Shown: positions 19,105 through 29,542 of the stretch, in pieces | Layout of the letters: every line of letters starts with the position of its first letter | Position numbering within the stretch: position 1 is the first letter of the stretch | Origin: Silvimonas sp. JCM 19000 | GTDB taxonomy: Bacteria; Pseudomonadota; Gammaproteobacteria; Burkholderiales; Chitinibacteraceae | Assembly (NCBI GenBank): GCA_001313065.1 | Contig: BBFD01000003.1 | Span: 1 to 47,812, forward strand | DNA length: 47,812 nt | Direction of reading: 5' to 3' | Position numbers and translations under genes: made by a program | The notes under the pieces: model-generated | What the model saw: the letters and a program-made list of their open reading frames with translations, nothing else | The model's database searches: none | What the model was told of the DNA's origin: nothing

Positions 19105-20357
19105 ATGCCTATCATTACTGCACTATTCGTGACATTGCGCTATGCCGATTATTATTCAATTGAGCTGTTGCAATCGCTGCGTCAGAAATGTGATCTTCGT
19201 GTAGTCGTTGCTGTGCCAACACCCGGCACTGGTTTGCCCCGCGCACTGGAAGGCTGGTTGACGAGCTGCATGTGTTGCCTGCGAACGATGGCTATGGATT
19301 GTCGGGCGTACTCGAACCCAGTGCGCTGGCCGAGCTGATAGAGCGAGAACGGTCAACCTATCCGGAACGCGAGTTGCGTTTGATTTGCTGCGATGAGTTA
19401 AATCTCCTGACTGTTGGTCAACTACGCCGTAGATACCACCTCAACGGTCCCGATGACGGCGAATTGTTCCGCTTCCGTGACAAGGTGGCGATGAAGAGCG
19501 TCTTGCAACAAGCCGGTTTAGCAGTCCCGAAGCACGCTGAGATTGAGCTGGCTAGCTTGAATGAACAGGGGCGTTCATATTCGGAACTCGCCGCCAGATT
19601 TGGTCCCGGTTTTGTGATCAAGCCCGTTGATGCTGCTGCGAGTGTCGGGGTAATGAAAATTCGGGGCCAGAGGACTTGGCAACCTGGCAGCGACAGTGGG
19701 GAGGTCGTTTGGGCCGGGTTCAAGCCGAAACCTTCCTGTCTGGCGAGCTTTTCCACGTTGATACGATTTTGCAGAAGGGCGAAATCAAATTTCAGGCGGT
19801 GTGCGCGTATTCGTGCCCCAACGCGGAATATCTGGATGGCAAAGTTCTTGGAAGCGTGACGATACCCGACCAAGACCCTCGATCCGAGATGCTCCGCGAT
19901 TTTGCTTGTCGCGCTTTGCAAGCGTTGGGCGCAACAGATATCTCGACCCATATGGAAATATTTATGGTCGATGGACAGCCTGTATTTCTCGAGGTTGCGG
20001 GCCGCCCTCCGGGTGCCGCAGTCACGCATGCATATCGTGCGGCTTACGGACTCGGTTTTCTTGATCTGGATTTGCAGCTTCAGTTGGGATTAGAGATACC
20101 AAAGCTGGAACTCAACCAACACCATGCTTTCTGGGCATATTTTCCGCGCTTGAACGGGATCATTAAATCCCTGGTTCCTCCCGCCATAAAAAAAGCATTC
20201 ATGAGCTGCAGTGGCGGGTACAGGTCGGTGAGAAAACAGAGGCATCAGGCAGTGTGATTGAGGCTGCAGGCTTTTAGTCGCCAGTGGACCCGATTTTGAA
20301 AGAGTCCACTCCGACTTCATCGCTGTGTCATGCCATTCTGCGCTGGTCATGCAATGA
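19105..20357 (+). CDS. ATP-grasp carboxylate-amine ligase B
   Basis: About 417 residues, start MPIITALFVTLRYADYYSIE. Motifs: FRFRDKVAMKSVLQQAGLAV, FGPGFVIKPVDAAASVGVMK (phosphate-binding), VQAETFLSGELFHVDTILQK, then THMEIFMVDGQPVFLEVAGR followed by PPGAA, the metal-binding strand. Frames break near 19253, near 19667, at A 20188-20194 and T 20272-20275. With these repaired the C-terminus reads VQVGEKTEASGSVIEAAGFL then VASGPDFERVHSDFIAVS, stop 20357. This ending is typical of biotin-carboxylase-like ATP-grasp ligases. Paralogous to ligase A. As last gene of the operon it would complete a set of three amide-bond-forming candidates without any NRPS. Confidence 0.82.
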
Positions 20358-20425
20358 AGCCACGAGGCGTTCCAACCCGGATGCGTTGAGCTGGGCCCTG
20401 ACTGTTTGATTAGCCCGGTCTGGCG

Positions 20426-20449
20426 GTCCACTTTCGAGCAAAAGTGGAC
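20426..20449. terminator. Hairpin after the biosynthetic operon (weak terminator candidate)
   Basis: GTCCACTTT (20426-20434) and AAAGTGGAC (20441-20449) form a perfect 9-base-pair stem with a 6-base loop, 69 bases after the last operon stop. No T tract follows in either direction, so it may need Rho or be only a transcript-end hairpin. It lies between two convergent transcription units. Confidence 0.45.
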
Positions 20450-20509
20450 GGGCTGCACGGCAATGACAAGCGTCCTTGATTGGTGTCTATGCTGATCGGC
20501 GCAGGCGGC

Positions 20510-21129
20510 TTATTTAACGTAGCCAAAGATGCTGACGAATTGGCAGGCGCTGCCGGCCAGCACAAACAAATGCCAGATGCCGTGAAAGTGTTTGACCTTT
20601 TCGTCGAACAAAAAAAAGAACACGATCCCCACCGTATACACCACGCCACCAGCGGCTAACCAATACAAGCCTGCGGGCGGCAAGGCGGCCATCAGCGGTT
20701 TAAACGCAAACACCACCAGCCAGCCCATCAGCACGTAGATCAGCATGGAAAACAGCCGCGTGCGTTTGCCTATCCACAACTCCTGCACGATACCGATGAC
20801 GGCCAAAGCCAGTTAACGCCAAATAGCGTCCAGCCCCAGGGCCCGCGCAAAGTGACCAGCGCAAACGGCGTGTAGCTGCCGGCAATCAATAAATAAATAG
20901 CGCAATGATCCAGCCGTTGGAACACCGCTTTGGCCGGACCACGCAGGCTGTGGTACAGCGTCGAAATCGTATAAAGCAACACCAACGTCGCGCCATAAAT
21001 GGCGGTGCTGACGATTTTCCAGGCGTCGCTATAAATGCTGGAATACACCACTAACACCACCAGGCCGATGACCGAAAGAATGGCGCCGACCAGGTGGCTA
21101 TATCCGTTAAAACGTTCCCCGCGATACAT
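20510..21129 (-). CDS. Hemolysin III / TrhA family membrane protein (PAQR-like)
   Basis: Seven-helix inner-membrane protein, about 206 residues. Start MYRGERFNGYSHLVGAILSV at 21129 is favoured because GAGGA lies just upstream. Key blocks: TISTLYHSLRGPAKAVFQRL, DHCAIYLLIAGSYTPFAL and, near the end, HFHGIWHLFVLAGSACQF. The spaced His/Asp/Ser residues form the metal site of the PAQR superfamily. TrhA has been linked to membrane-energetics homeostasis; hemolysis is a historical label. One base is missing near 20810, and the A run 20609-20616 is suspect. It is outside the biosynthetic operon and convergent with it. Confidence 0.87.
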
Positions 21130-21391
21130 ACGTATCCTCAAAATCAAAACTCATAAACCGGCCACAACCTTACCTGTTTTGCCCGCCGCGCTGGTGGTAT
21201 TTATGCCTGCGGCATAGCAGTACCAACGGCAGCTGACAAGGCCTGGAGCGGCCAGATGCGCCATACGCCTACGCCCGCGCCATCATGTTCGTGGCATATT
21301 CTTGTTCACAACCATTCTTTAGCGCTGCCGCAGTGCCAGGTTAGGCTACGCGGCTGAAAAAAATCAGAACTTGCCCCGGAGAGCTTCTCGC

Positions 21392-22976
21392 ATGCGCACA
21401 ACAACAATGATCGCGGCGCTGGCCGCCATGCTGCCCCTGACCGTGCTGGCCAAACCGCTGGCAGTATGCACCGACGCCAATCCCGAAGGCTTTGACGTGG
21501 TTCAATATTATTCGTTGGTTACCACCAATGCCTCGGCCGATGTCTTGTTCAACCGTCTGGTCGACTATGACGCCAGCGCCAGCAAGGTCGTTCCCAGCCT
21601 GGCCGAAAAATGGTCGGTTAGCGAAGACGGTCTTACCTACACCTTCAACCTGCGCCATAACGTGCAATTTGGCGCTACCGAATGGTTTAAACCCACGCGC
21701 GCGCTGAATGCCGATGACGTGGTGTTTACCTTTGAGCGCGTGCTCAACCCGCAGCATGCCTGGTTTAAAACCTCCGCCAATGGCTACCCCACCGTGCAAT
21801 CCATGCAATTGCCCAAGCTGGTTAAAGGCGTGAAGAAGGTCGACGATTACACGATTCAGTTTCAATTGAATTACCCCGATGCAACGTTTTTTTTGCAAAC
21901 GCTGACCATGGGTTTTGCTTCCATCTATTCGGCGGAATATGCGGACAAACTCACGCCGGCCAAGGCCGCCGATTTCAATAGCAAACCCGTCGGCACCGGC
22001 CCGTTTGTATTGCGCTCGTTCCAGAAAGACGCGGTCATCCGCTATGACGCCAATCCCAATTACTTTGGCGGCAAAGCCAAAGCAGACAAGCTGATCTACG
22101 CGATTACGCCAGACGCCAATGTGCGGCTGCAGCGCATCAAAGCCAATGAATGCCAGGTGGCGTTGTCGCCCAAGCCGCTGGATGTGCAAGCAGCGCGCAG
22201 CGACAAGAATCTGAAAGTGGTAGAAAACCACGCCTTTATGACCGCCTTCGTGGCGATCAATACCCAGCACAAGCCGCTGGATAATCCGCTGGTGCGCCAG
22301 GCCATTAATGCGGCGTTTGATAGCAATACCTATCTGAAGACCGTGTTTGAAGGGACGGCGCAAAACGCCAGCCGCCCGTATCCGCCCAATACCTGGAGCT
22401 TTGCCAAAGACCTGGGCGATTACAAATACGATCCGGAAAAAAGCCAAAGAACTGCTCAAGAAAGCCGGCCTGCCCAATGGCTTTGAAACTACCATCTGGA
22501 CGCGCCCCACCGGCAGCACGCTTAATCCCAACCCGAAAGCAGGCGCTGAATTGCTGCAGACCGATCTGGCCAAAGTGGGCATTAAAGCCACCATCAAGAC
22601 CATTGAATGGGGCGAGCTGATCAAACGCGGCAAAGCGGGCGAGCACGATTTGCTGTTTATGGGCTGGTCGGGCGATAACGGCGATCCGGATAACTTTCTC
22701 ACGCCGCAATTCAGCTGCGCCGCGGTGCAATCCGGCACCAACTTTGGCCGCTTCTGCGATGCGCAACTGGACAAGCTGATTACCGACGGCAAGCGCACCA
22801 GCGATGTGGCGCAACGCACGAAGATGTACCACGACGCGCAAAAGATCATCTTTGAAGCCGCGCCGTGGGTGCCGCTGGCTTACCCGACGGCATATGCGAT
22901 TACGCGCGCCAATGTGTCGGGCTATAAGGTCAGCCCCTTTGGCCGCGTGGATTTCTTTGCGGTGAGCGCCGACTAA
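21392..22976 (+). CDS. Periplasmic peptide-binding protein of an ABC transporter (SBP family 5, DppA-like)
   Basis: About 528 residues with a signal peptide, MRTTTMIAALAAMLPLTVLA-K. Then AVCTDANPEGFDVVQYYSL, VPSLAEKWSVSEDGLTYTFN and VGTGPFVLRSFQKD, the family 5 signature, followed, after a break at A 22438-22443, by LLFMGWSGDNGDPDNFLTP and the C-terminal VPLAYPTAYAITRANVSGY. These closely resemble dipeptide-binding DppA. It delivers di- or oligopeptides to a permease. No permease or ATPase genes follow, so it is an orphan binding protein here, possibly serving another transporter or a chemoreceptor. Good RBS-like CCGGAGAG upstream. Confidence 0.9.
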
Positions 22977-23091
22977 GCGTCAATCCCGCCATACCCCCGG
23001 AGCGGTCCTGGCTGTTGTAGTCAGGGCCGCGCGCCTACGCTTTGTTTGACGGCAACAAACAAAACCTACAGCGGCGGCAAGGGGGCTTGCG

Positions 23092-23480
23092 ATGCAGATC
23101 GATTGGCATTTGGTGTCCAACACGGTGGTGATCCGGCTGATGGGCAATTTCACCGCCGCCGACCACCGCGACTTTAAACAGATGATGACGGCGGTGCTGG
23201 CTTTGCACGGCGTCAGCGATTTCTGCGTGGATCTGGCCGATGTGGATTATCTCGACTCGTCGGCGCTGGGCTTGCTGTCGCAATTTCATGACCGGGCCGG
23301 GCGCGGCCCATCAAGCTGACGCATTGCCACGGGCCGGTGAAAATGGTGTTGGTGATCGCCAATTATGAGAAGTTGTTTCAGATGCTTAAGCCAACTCGGC
23401 GTTGTTGTACCTGTACCCAACCCTTAATGTGGAAGGCCAGGATTTCTGCGACTGCAACCGGCTTGGGTGGTGGGTCATGA
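23092..23480 (+). CDS. STAS-domain protein (anti-sigma factor antagonist-like)
   Basis: Small cytoplasmic regulator. MQIDWHLVSNTVVIRLMGNF, then DFCVDLADVDYLDSSALGLL, where the Ser in DSSALG is the position phosphorylated in SpoIIAA-type proteins. One base is missing near 23301. Restoring the frame gives RPIKLTHCHGPVKMVLVIAN and a STAS-like last helix, EKLFQMLK. The open frame then runs on to a stop at 23480 with an unlikely Cys-rich tail, so the real C-terminus may be nearer 23400. No partner kinase or phosphatase is in the window. Confidence 0.75.
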
Positions 23481-23518
23481 CCACCGTATACGTTCAGCCC
23501 GACCATCCGCGGTGTGGG

Positions 23519-24274
23519 TTATATATCGCTGGCCATCGCCAGGGCTGCGGGCAAGCTTTCCAGCTCATCGGTAAACAATCCATCCACGCCCCAATCAATC
23601 AGCTGCTGCGCGCGGCGTTTGTCGTTGACGGTATACGCCAGCACGCGATAGCCCGCCGCATGGATGTCCGCCACCCGTTGCGCCGTCAGTATCTCGTGAT
23701 TGCAATGCAGCGACACCGCATCCAGCGCACGCAAGCGTGTGCCCCAATCTTCCACCCACTCATGAATCAGCAAACCGCGCGGCAGATCGGGCGCGGCTTT
23801 GCGCGCGGCCAGCAAGGCCACTTCGCTGAATGACGACAGCAGCGGCGGGGTGCGTTCGCGCTGCCAATAGCGCGCCGCCTCTTGCGCCACCTGCTTGCCG
23901 GTTTCCTGTTCGCGCCCTGGGCAGGGCTTGATTTCGACGTTGGCGAACATCAATTCGGTGATGCAGAAGCTGGCGATATCGCTAAAGCGCGGCACCGGCG
24001 TGCCGGCAAATTCCGCGCCTTTCCAGCTGCCGGCGTCGATGCCGTCCAGTTGCTCATAATCAAGCTCGGCCAACGCGCCTTCGCCGTTGCTGGTGCGTTC
24101 CAGCGTGTCGTCGTGGATCACAATGCTGACGTTGTCGGCGGTCAGCTTCACATCGAATTCGACGGCGGAAAAGCGCAGCGCCAGCGCCTTCTGCATCCCC
24201 GGCAAGGTGTTTTCGGGGGCCAGATTGCCGCCGCCGCGGTGGGCGAATAATTTGGGATAAGGCCAGTGTTGCAT
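23519..24274 (-). CDS. ugpQ: Glycerophosphodiester phosphodiesterase, cytosolic UgpQ type
   Basis: Hydrolyses glycerophosphodiesters to glycerol-3-phosphate and an alcohol. Intact, about 251 residues, no signal peptide. MQHWPYPKLFAHRGGGNLAP-ENT has the catalytic HRGG..ENT motif, followed by VEFDVKLTADNVSIVIHDDT (metal-binding E.D and HD) and NVEIKPCPGRE (second metal Glu). The C-terminal AYTVNDKRRAQQLIDWGVDG and FTD are typical. Start 24274 is chosen for the GGAG upstream and for family length. It ends opposite the STAS gene. Confidence 0.93.
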   Translation of the reverse strand: MQHWPYPKLFAHRGGGNLAPENTLPGMQKALALRFSAVEFDVKLTADNVSIVIHDDTLERTSNGEGALAELDYEQLDGIDAGSWKGAEFAGTPVPRFSDIASFCITELMFANVEIKPCPGREQETGKQVAQEAARYWQRERTPPLLSSFSEVALLAARKAAPDLPRGLLIHEWVEDWGTRLRALDAVSLHCNHEILTAQRVADIHAAGYRVLAYTVNDKRRAQQLIDWGVDGLFTDELESLPAALAMASDI

Positions 24275-24494
24275 GCATCTTTCTCCGGATAGATCGGTCG
24301 TACTTTGCCGCAACGCGGCCCGTGCCACAGCCCCGTTAGCAAGCCCGTGTATACTTGCAGGCTTACCCGAAACTGCATAGCGGCTGCATAAGTCAGCCCG
24401 ACACGCAGATTTTGAGCATATTGCCTGATGGCATACAGCTGTCATGCTGCGGCAATATGGATGTCATTCAATCCCCGTTATTGTGAGAACACCA

Positions 24495-24767
24495 ATGAGT
24501 CGAACCGTACACTGCGTCAAACTGGGCCGCGATGCCGAAGGCATGGATTTTCCGCCGCTGCCGGGCGAACTGGGTAAGCGTCTGTACGACAACGTGTCGA
24601 AAGAAGCATGGGCCGCCTGGATCAAGCATCAAACCATGCTGATCAACGAAAACCGCCTCAGCCTGGCCGATCCGCGCGCGCGGCAGTACCTGCAACAACA
24701 GCTTGAGAACTACTTCTTTGGTTCGGGCGCTGATGCCGTGCAAGGCTTCGTGCCGCCGCAACACTGA
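24495..24767 (+). CDS. yggX: Probable Fe(2+)-trafficking protein YggX
   Basis: Intact, 90 residues: [20 protein letters not shown], then [19 protein letters not shown] and [20 protein letters not shown], all characteristic of YggX. The cytoplasmic protein helps protect Fe-S proteins from oxidative damage and affects iron traffic. The conserved Cys near the N-terminus is present. It stands alone before ppk1 with an 97-base gap and no obvious shared promoter. Confidence 0.95.
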   Translation: MSRTVHCVKLGRDAEGMDFPPLPGELGKRLYDNVSKEAWAAWIKHQTMLINENRLSLADPRARQYLQQQLENYFFGSGADAVQGFVPPQH

Positions 24768-24864
24768 TCCACGCCGCACACGCAACCGCGGGCCGCTTCC
24801 ACACGGCCCGTTCGTATCGCGGGCTTGCCCGTGATGTGTCTTAACCCGCCATGCCGTGAAAACC

Positions 24865-26947
24865 ATGATCTACAAACCCGCTGATAATCAATTAATGCTC
24901 AACCGCGAGCTGGGTCTACTGGAGTTCAACCGCCGCGTGCTGGCGCAGGCTGAAGACCAAAGCAACCCGCTGCTCGAACGTCTTAAATTTCTTTGTATTG
25001 TGTCGTCCAACCTCGATGAGTTCTTTGAGGTGCGCATGGCATGGCTCAAAGAAAACATGCACCACAACGCCACGCGTTTGCTGCCCGAAGGCATTACGCC
25101 GCAGCAAGCGTTCGAGTGGATTACGCGCGAAGCGCATGATCTGGTCGAGCGTCAGTACCACCTGTTTGGCCAGATGATCCTGCCGGCGTTGGCCGCCGAA
25201 GGCATCCACTTTTTTCCGCCGTACCGTCTGGACCGACGCGCAACGCGAGTGGATCCGCGATTACTTCTTCCGCGAACTGATGCCGGTGCTGACGCCGATC
25301 GGGCTCGACCCGTCGCATCCATTTCCGCGTGTGCTGAACAAATCGCTCAACTTTATCGTCGAGCTGGAAGGCCGCGATGCGTTCGGGCGCAATTCCGGCA
25401 TCGCCATTGTGCAAGCGCCGCGGATTCTGCCGCGCTTTGTCAAAATCCCGTCGGACGTCAGCGGCGTGGAACACGGCTTTGTATTCCTGTCGTCGATTCT
25501 GCACGCGCACGTCGACGAGCTGTTTGCCGGCATGCAGGCCAAAGGCTGCTATCAATTCCGCGTGACGCGCGATTCGGATGTGTCGGTGGACGATGACGAC
25601 ATCAAGGATTTGCGTGCGGCGCTGGAAGGCGAATTGTCGCAACGCCCGTTCGGCAATGCGGTGCGGCTGGAAGTGGCCGACAACTGCCCGATGCATCTGC
25701 AGGATTTTCTCAAAAGCCAGTTCCGCCTGGACGACGTCGATGTCTATCGCGTCAACGGCCCGGTAAACCTGGTGCGCCTGATGCAGGTGCCGGATCAGGT
25801 AGAACGCCCCGATCTGAAGTTCGAGCCGTTTATGCCCGGCATGCCGACCGAACTGCGCAAAAAAACCCCGATGTCTTTGCCGCCATCCGCCATGGCGACA
25901 TCCTGCTGCACCACCCGTACCAGAGCTTTACCCCCGTCATCGACCTGCTGGCGCAAGCCGCGCTCGACCCGAGCGTGGTGGCCATCAAGATGACCGTGTA
26001 CCGCACTGGCTCGGATTCGGCCTTGATGGATGCGCTGGTCGAAGCGGCGCGGCGCGGCAAAGAAGTGACCGCCGTGGTCGAGCTGATGGCGCGCTTTGAC
26101 GAAGAAGCCAACATCAACTGGGCCGCCAAGCTGGAACGCGCTGGCGCGCACGTGGTGTACGGCGTGTACGGCTATAAGACTCACGCCAAGATGCTGCTGA
26201 TTGTGCGGCGCGAGGAAGGCAAACTGCGCCGCTACGCCCACGTCGGCACCGGCAACTACCATCCGCGCACCGCCAAGCTGTATACCGACTTCGGTCTGAT
26301 GACCACCAACGACGAAATCACCAGCGATGTGAACGACGTGTTCATGCAGCTGACCGGTCTGGGTCTGGCGGGCGATCATTATCAATTGTGGCAATCGCCG
26401 TTTACGCTGCAGCCAATGTGCTGAAAGCGCTGGACCGCGAAATCAGCCATGCGCGCGCCGGCAAAAAAAAGCCGTGGTCATCGCCAAGATGAACGCGCTG
26501 CTGGAGCCCACCGTCATTGAAAAGCTGTACGAAGCCTCGCAAGCCGGCGTCACCATTCACCTGATCGTGCGCGGCGTGTGCGCGTTGCGGCCGGGCATAC
26601 CGGGCGTGTCGGACAATATCCGCGTGCGCTCCATCATCGGCCGCTTTCTGGAACACCATCGCGTGTTCTATTTCTATAACGATGGCGCCGAAGATCTGTA
26701 CTTGTCCTCGGCCGACTGGATGGGCCGCAATCTGTTCCGGCGTATCGAAATCGCCTTCCCCATCCTCGACCCGAAGATCAAGAAACGCGTCATCCGCGAA
26801 GGCCTGCGCCCCTTCCTGGTCGATAACGCGCAAGCGTGGGAAATGCAGTCCGACGGCCGTTATCGGCGCAAGAACGTGCGCAGCGGCAAGCGTCGTTCAG
26901 CGCAGGGCATGTTGCTGGCTGACTTGCAGGCGGGCCCGCGCACATGA
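24865..26947 (+). CDS. ppk1: Polyphosphate kinase 1
   Basis: Makes inorganic polyphosphate from ATP, using an autophosphorylated His. The start is MIYKPADNQLMLNRELGLLE, followed by LKFLCIVSSNLDEFFEVRM. Later come LLHHPYQSFTPV, AIKMTVYRTGSDS and YGYKTHAKMLLIVRRE, in which the His of THAK is the phospho-acceptor, then RYAHVGTGNYHPRTAKLY. The C-terminal part has RGVCALRPGIPGVSDN and SSADWMGRNLFRR. Frames break at T 25210-25215, A 25859-25865, near 26411 and at A 26464-26471. About 694 residues, the family norm. It overlaps sixA by 4 bases, so the two are coupled. Confidence 0.94.
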
Positions 26948-27432
26948 CCCCAGGCGCTACGCTCGACCTGATTCTGTGGCGGCACGCCGAAGCCGATGAT
27001 CATCACGATGATCTCAAGCGCGAGCTGACCCGCCATGGTCGACAACAGGCCGAGCGCACTGCCGCGTGGCTGGCCAGACAACTGGCTGGCCACAAACTGG
27101 CGGTGGTTACCAGCGAAGCACGCCGGGCGCAGCAAACTGCCAGCGCGCTAACGGCGGACTTCCGCATCGATGCCGCCATCAATCCGGACGTCAGCAGCGT
27201 CAATGATTATCTAAAGGCCGCAGGATGGCCCGAGCCAAATCTGAAGTGACTTTACTGGTCGGCCACCAGCCCACCATCGGCAGGCTGGTCAGCGTGTTGC
27301 TGCATGGGGTGGAGCAGGATTTACCGGTAAAAAAAATCCTCGATCTGGTGGCTGCAGCGCCGCATGCGTGACGGCAATGTGCAGTACGTGCTGAAGGCCA
27401 GTATCTCGCCCGATTTGCTGCCCGACGCGTAG
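26944..27432 (+). CDS. sixA: Phosphohistidine phosphatase SixA
   Basis: Histidine-phosphatase superfamily member. DLILWRHAEADDH has the catalytic RHA, then LTRHGRQQAERTAAWLARQL, VVTSEARRAQQTASAL (Arg pocket) and LLVGHQPTIGRLVSVLL with the second catalytic His. Frames break near 27237 (one base missing) and at A 27328-27335. The corrected end reads SSIWWLQRRMRDGNVQYVLK and SPDLLPDA, typical of SixA, with a stop at 27432. About 162 residues. SixA dephosphorylates His on phosphotransfer proteins; pairing with ppk1 is common in this group. Confidence 0.88.
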
Positions 27433-27446
27433 CGGCAGCGCCTGCC

Positions 27447-29522
27447 TTATAGATCAACCTTCAGCGCCAGCATTGCCGTACGCGGCATGCCCACGCCCAG
27501 CCGATTACCCCCGGTAGCGGACCAGAAGCGCTTGTTGGTCAGATTCTCGATATTGAGTTGCAGGCTGGTGGGCTGGCCGAACAGCTTGTCCGCATAGCGC
27601 ACGCCCAGGCTGCCCAGGGTATAGCCGCCTATCCACGCCTGATCCAGGTCATTCACCGGCCGCGGCCCGGTATAAAACGCGCCCGCATTCAGCGACAGCC
27701 CCGCTAGCGCCTGGAATTGATATTGCCCGAACAGGCTGGCGGTATAGCGCGGCGTGTTTTCCGGCACCTTGCCATTGAGCGCTGCCGACGCACCACGGAA
27801 TGCCGATTTCAGGATCTGGCCGGATGCCTGCAGCGCAAACCGGGGCCAGAGCTGGCCTTGCGCAGAAACCTCGATGCCCTGGTTACGCTCATGCCCGTCC
27901 TGCACAAAGGTATTGCTGCTGTTCAGATAACTCGCCACGCGATCAATATCAAACAAGGACGCCGAATACTGCATCCCGCTGGCGGGCATATAGCGCACCC
28001 CTAGCTCGGCCTGTTTGGCGATTTCCGGTGCCAGTGCCACAGTGGCATTGGTGGCGGTCTCGGGCGCACGGTCACCCTGTTCCAGCCCTTCGCTATACGA
28101 AACATAGGTGGAGAAGACAGGGGTGAACTTGTAGATCAACGCCGCTGAAGGCGTAAAGCGGCGCGGGTTGTAGCGATAATTGCCCTGTTCGCTGTCAAAG
28201 CGGGTGTAGCGCACACCTGCAATCGCCTGCCACTGACTGTTGAGAATCAGGCGATCCATCGCATAAAGACCGAGGTCGGTGGAATGCAAGGCGTCGGTGG
28301 TACTGCTTCCCGTCGTAGGCAACCACGGCAGCGCAATCGGGTTATACAGATTCTGGCGCGCGCTAAAGCGATCCATCTTCGACGCACCCTGATGCAGGCT
28401 GATTTCTTCCGCGCCCAACGTCACCTCGTGGCGCACGCTGCCCCAATCCTGGCTACCGAACACCTCGGCGCGATACATCGTGTTGCTGAACACGGCATTG
28501 CGACGATTGCCCGCCAACGTGCCCGCGCCGCTGACCAGGTTGTAGTTCTTCATATCCGTAAAGATCCGGTCGCGCTCCAGCCGGGCCGCGCCGGTTTCCA
28601 GCGTCAGTACCCAATCCGCATTCAAGGAATAATCGGCCCGCAGCAAACCGGAACGCTGCTCACCATCAAACCAGGCCCAATCCGGCGCGATCAGGCGTTT
28701 GGGGTCAGGCAGATGCGGCAGGCTGATGCGTCCGTTTCTGGCGGGCAACAAATTGATGCTGGCCTGTTCGATGATCTGCTTGCGGGCGTATTCCAGATCG
28801 GCCTTAAGCGTCAGGCGCTCGGTGGGTTTCCAGTCCAGCGCGGCGCTGATCATCCTTTTCTTGCCATGCACGCCCTCGGTGGCCGACTGCAAACTGCCCC
28901 CCGCCGCCACGATACGCAGCCCCGCTGGCTGTTGTTCACCCCAACGCCGCCCCACATCCACGCTGGCCAACGCGCCACCGTTGTCGTTAACGCTAAACCC
29001 GAGCGTGGTCACGGGCTGCGCGCCGGCTCGCCGCGTCACCAGATTGATCACCCCGGCCGGACTGGTATGACCGTAATACAGCGCCGAGACCCCCTTCAGC
29101 ACTTCAAGCCGCTCCATATTGTCGAGCGGAATTTCCATCAGGTTGAACAGCGGCAAGGCGCCGTTCAGACGAAAGTTGGTACTGTTATTCACGCGCACGC
29201 CGCGGATGGCCAGGTTATCAAACACCTCCCCCGGCAGCTGTTGCCGCGTCACCCCGGCCGTATTGCGCAAAACATCGTAGAACGTGGCATCCGCCTGCGC
29301 CTCCAGCACCGCCCGATTGATCACGTTAACGGTGGCAGGCACATCCACCACCGCCTGATCCCGAAAAGTGCCGACGCCGACGGTAGAGGCATTGAACGTG
29401 GTATCAGGGCCCGCCTTGACCAGCACCTCCGCCAATGTGCCAGCCGCAGGAGAGGGTTCCGCGGCCATGGCGTTAAAAGGGAAGCAAGAGGACAAGGCGA
29501 CAGCAAGCAGACGGTACTTCAT
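27447..29522 (-). CDS. TonB-dependent siderophore receptor, outer membrane
   Basis: Intact 691-residue protein with signal peptide MKYRLLAVALSSCFPFNAMA-A. The plug domain starts near residue 40 and includes VVDVPATVNVINRAVL, DVLRNTAGVTRQQLPG, LAIRGVRVNNS and LEVLKGVSALYYGHTSPAGV then INLVTRR. The rest is a 22-strand barrel pattern with AGVRYTRFDSEQGNYRYNPR and, near the end, LNIENLTNKRFWSATGG. These are features of FhuE/FpvA/FoxA-type ferric siderophore receptors. The last residue is Leu, not the usual aromatic. Substrate unknown. The gene has a Fur-like site upstream and no partner ABC or TonB genes nearby. No frame breaks in 2 kb. Confidence 0.93.
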   Translation of the reverse strand: MKYRLLAVALSSCFPFNAMAAEPSPAAGTLAEVLVKAGPDTTFNASTVGVGTFRDQAVVDVPATVNVINRAVLEAQADATFYDVLRNTAGVTRQQLPGEVFDNLAIRGVRVNNSTNFRLNGALPLFNLMEIPLDNMERLEVLKGVSALYYGHTSPAGVINLVTRRAGAQPVTTLGFSVNDNGGALASVDVGRRWGEQQPAGLRIVAAGGSLQSATEGVHGKKRMISAALDWKPTERLTLKADLEYARKQIIEQASINLLPARNGRISLPHLPDPKRLIAPDWAWFDGEQRSGLLRADYSLNADWVLTLETGAARLERDRIFTDMKNYNLVSGAGTLAGNRRNAVFSNTMYRAEVFGSQDWGSVRHEVTLGAEEISLHQGASKMDRFSARQNLYNPIALPWLPTTGSSTTDALHSTDLGLYAMDRLILNSQWQAIAGVRYTRFDSEQGNYRYNPRRFTPSAALIYKFTPVFSTYVSYSEGLEQGDRAPETATNATVALAPEIAKQAELGVRYMPASGMQYSASLFDIDRVASYLNSSNTFVQDGHERNQGIEVSAQGQLWPRFALQASGQILKSAFRGASAALNGKVPENTPRYTASLFGQYQFQALAGLSLNAGAFYTGPRPVNDLDQAWIGGYTLGSLGVRYADKLFGQPTSLQLNIENLTNKRFWSATGGNRLGVGMPRTAMLALKVDL

Positions 29523-29542
29523 GGCAGCGAATCTTCCTTAAT

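Noticed and set aside
21341..22849. A 502-residue open frame on the minus strand across the peptide-binding protein gene.
   Set aside because: It is the antisense shadow of the DppA-like gene, with low-complexity GC-rich composition, no recognisable motif and no RBS.
27447..29522. The TonB receptor as the uptake system for the product of the 13-gene operon.
   Set aside because: It is 7 kb away, beyond several unrelated genes on both strands, and the operon lacks typical siderophore chelating-group enzymes apart from a possible hydroxybenzoate supply. Kept only as a remote option.
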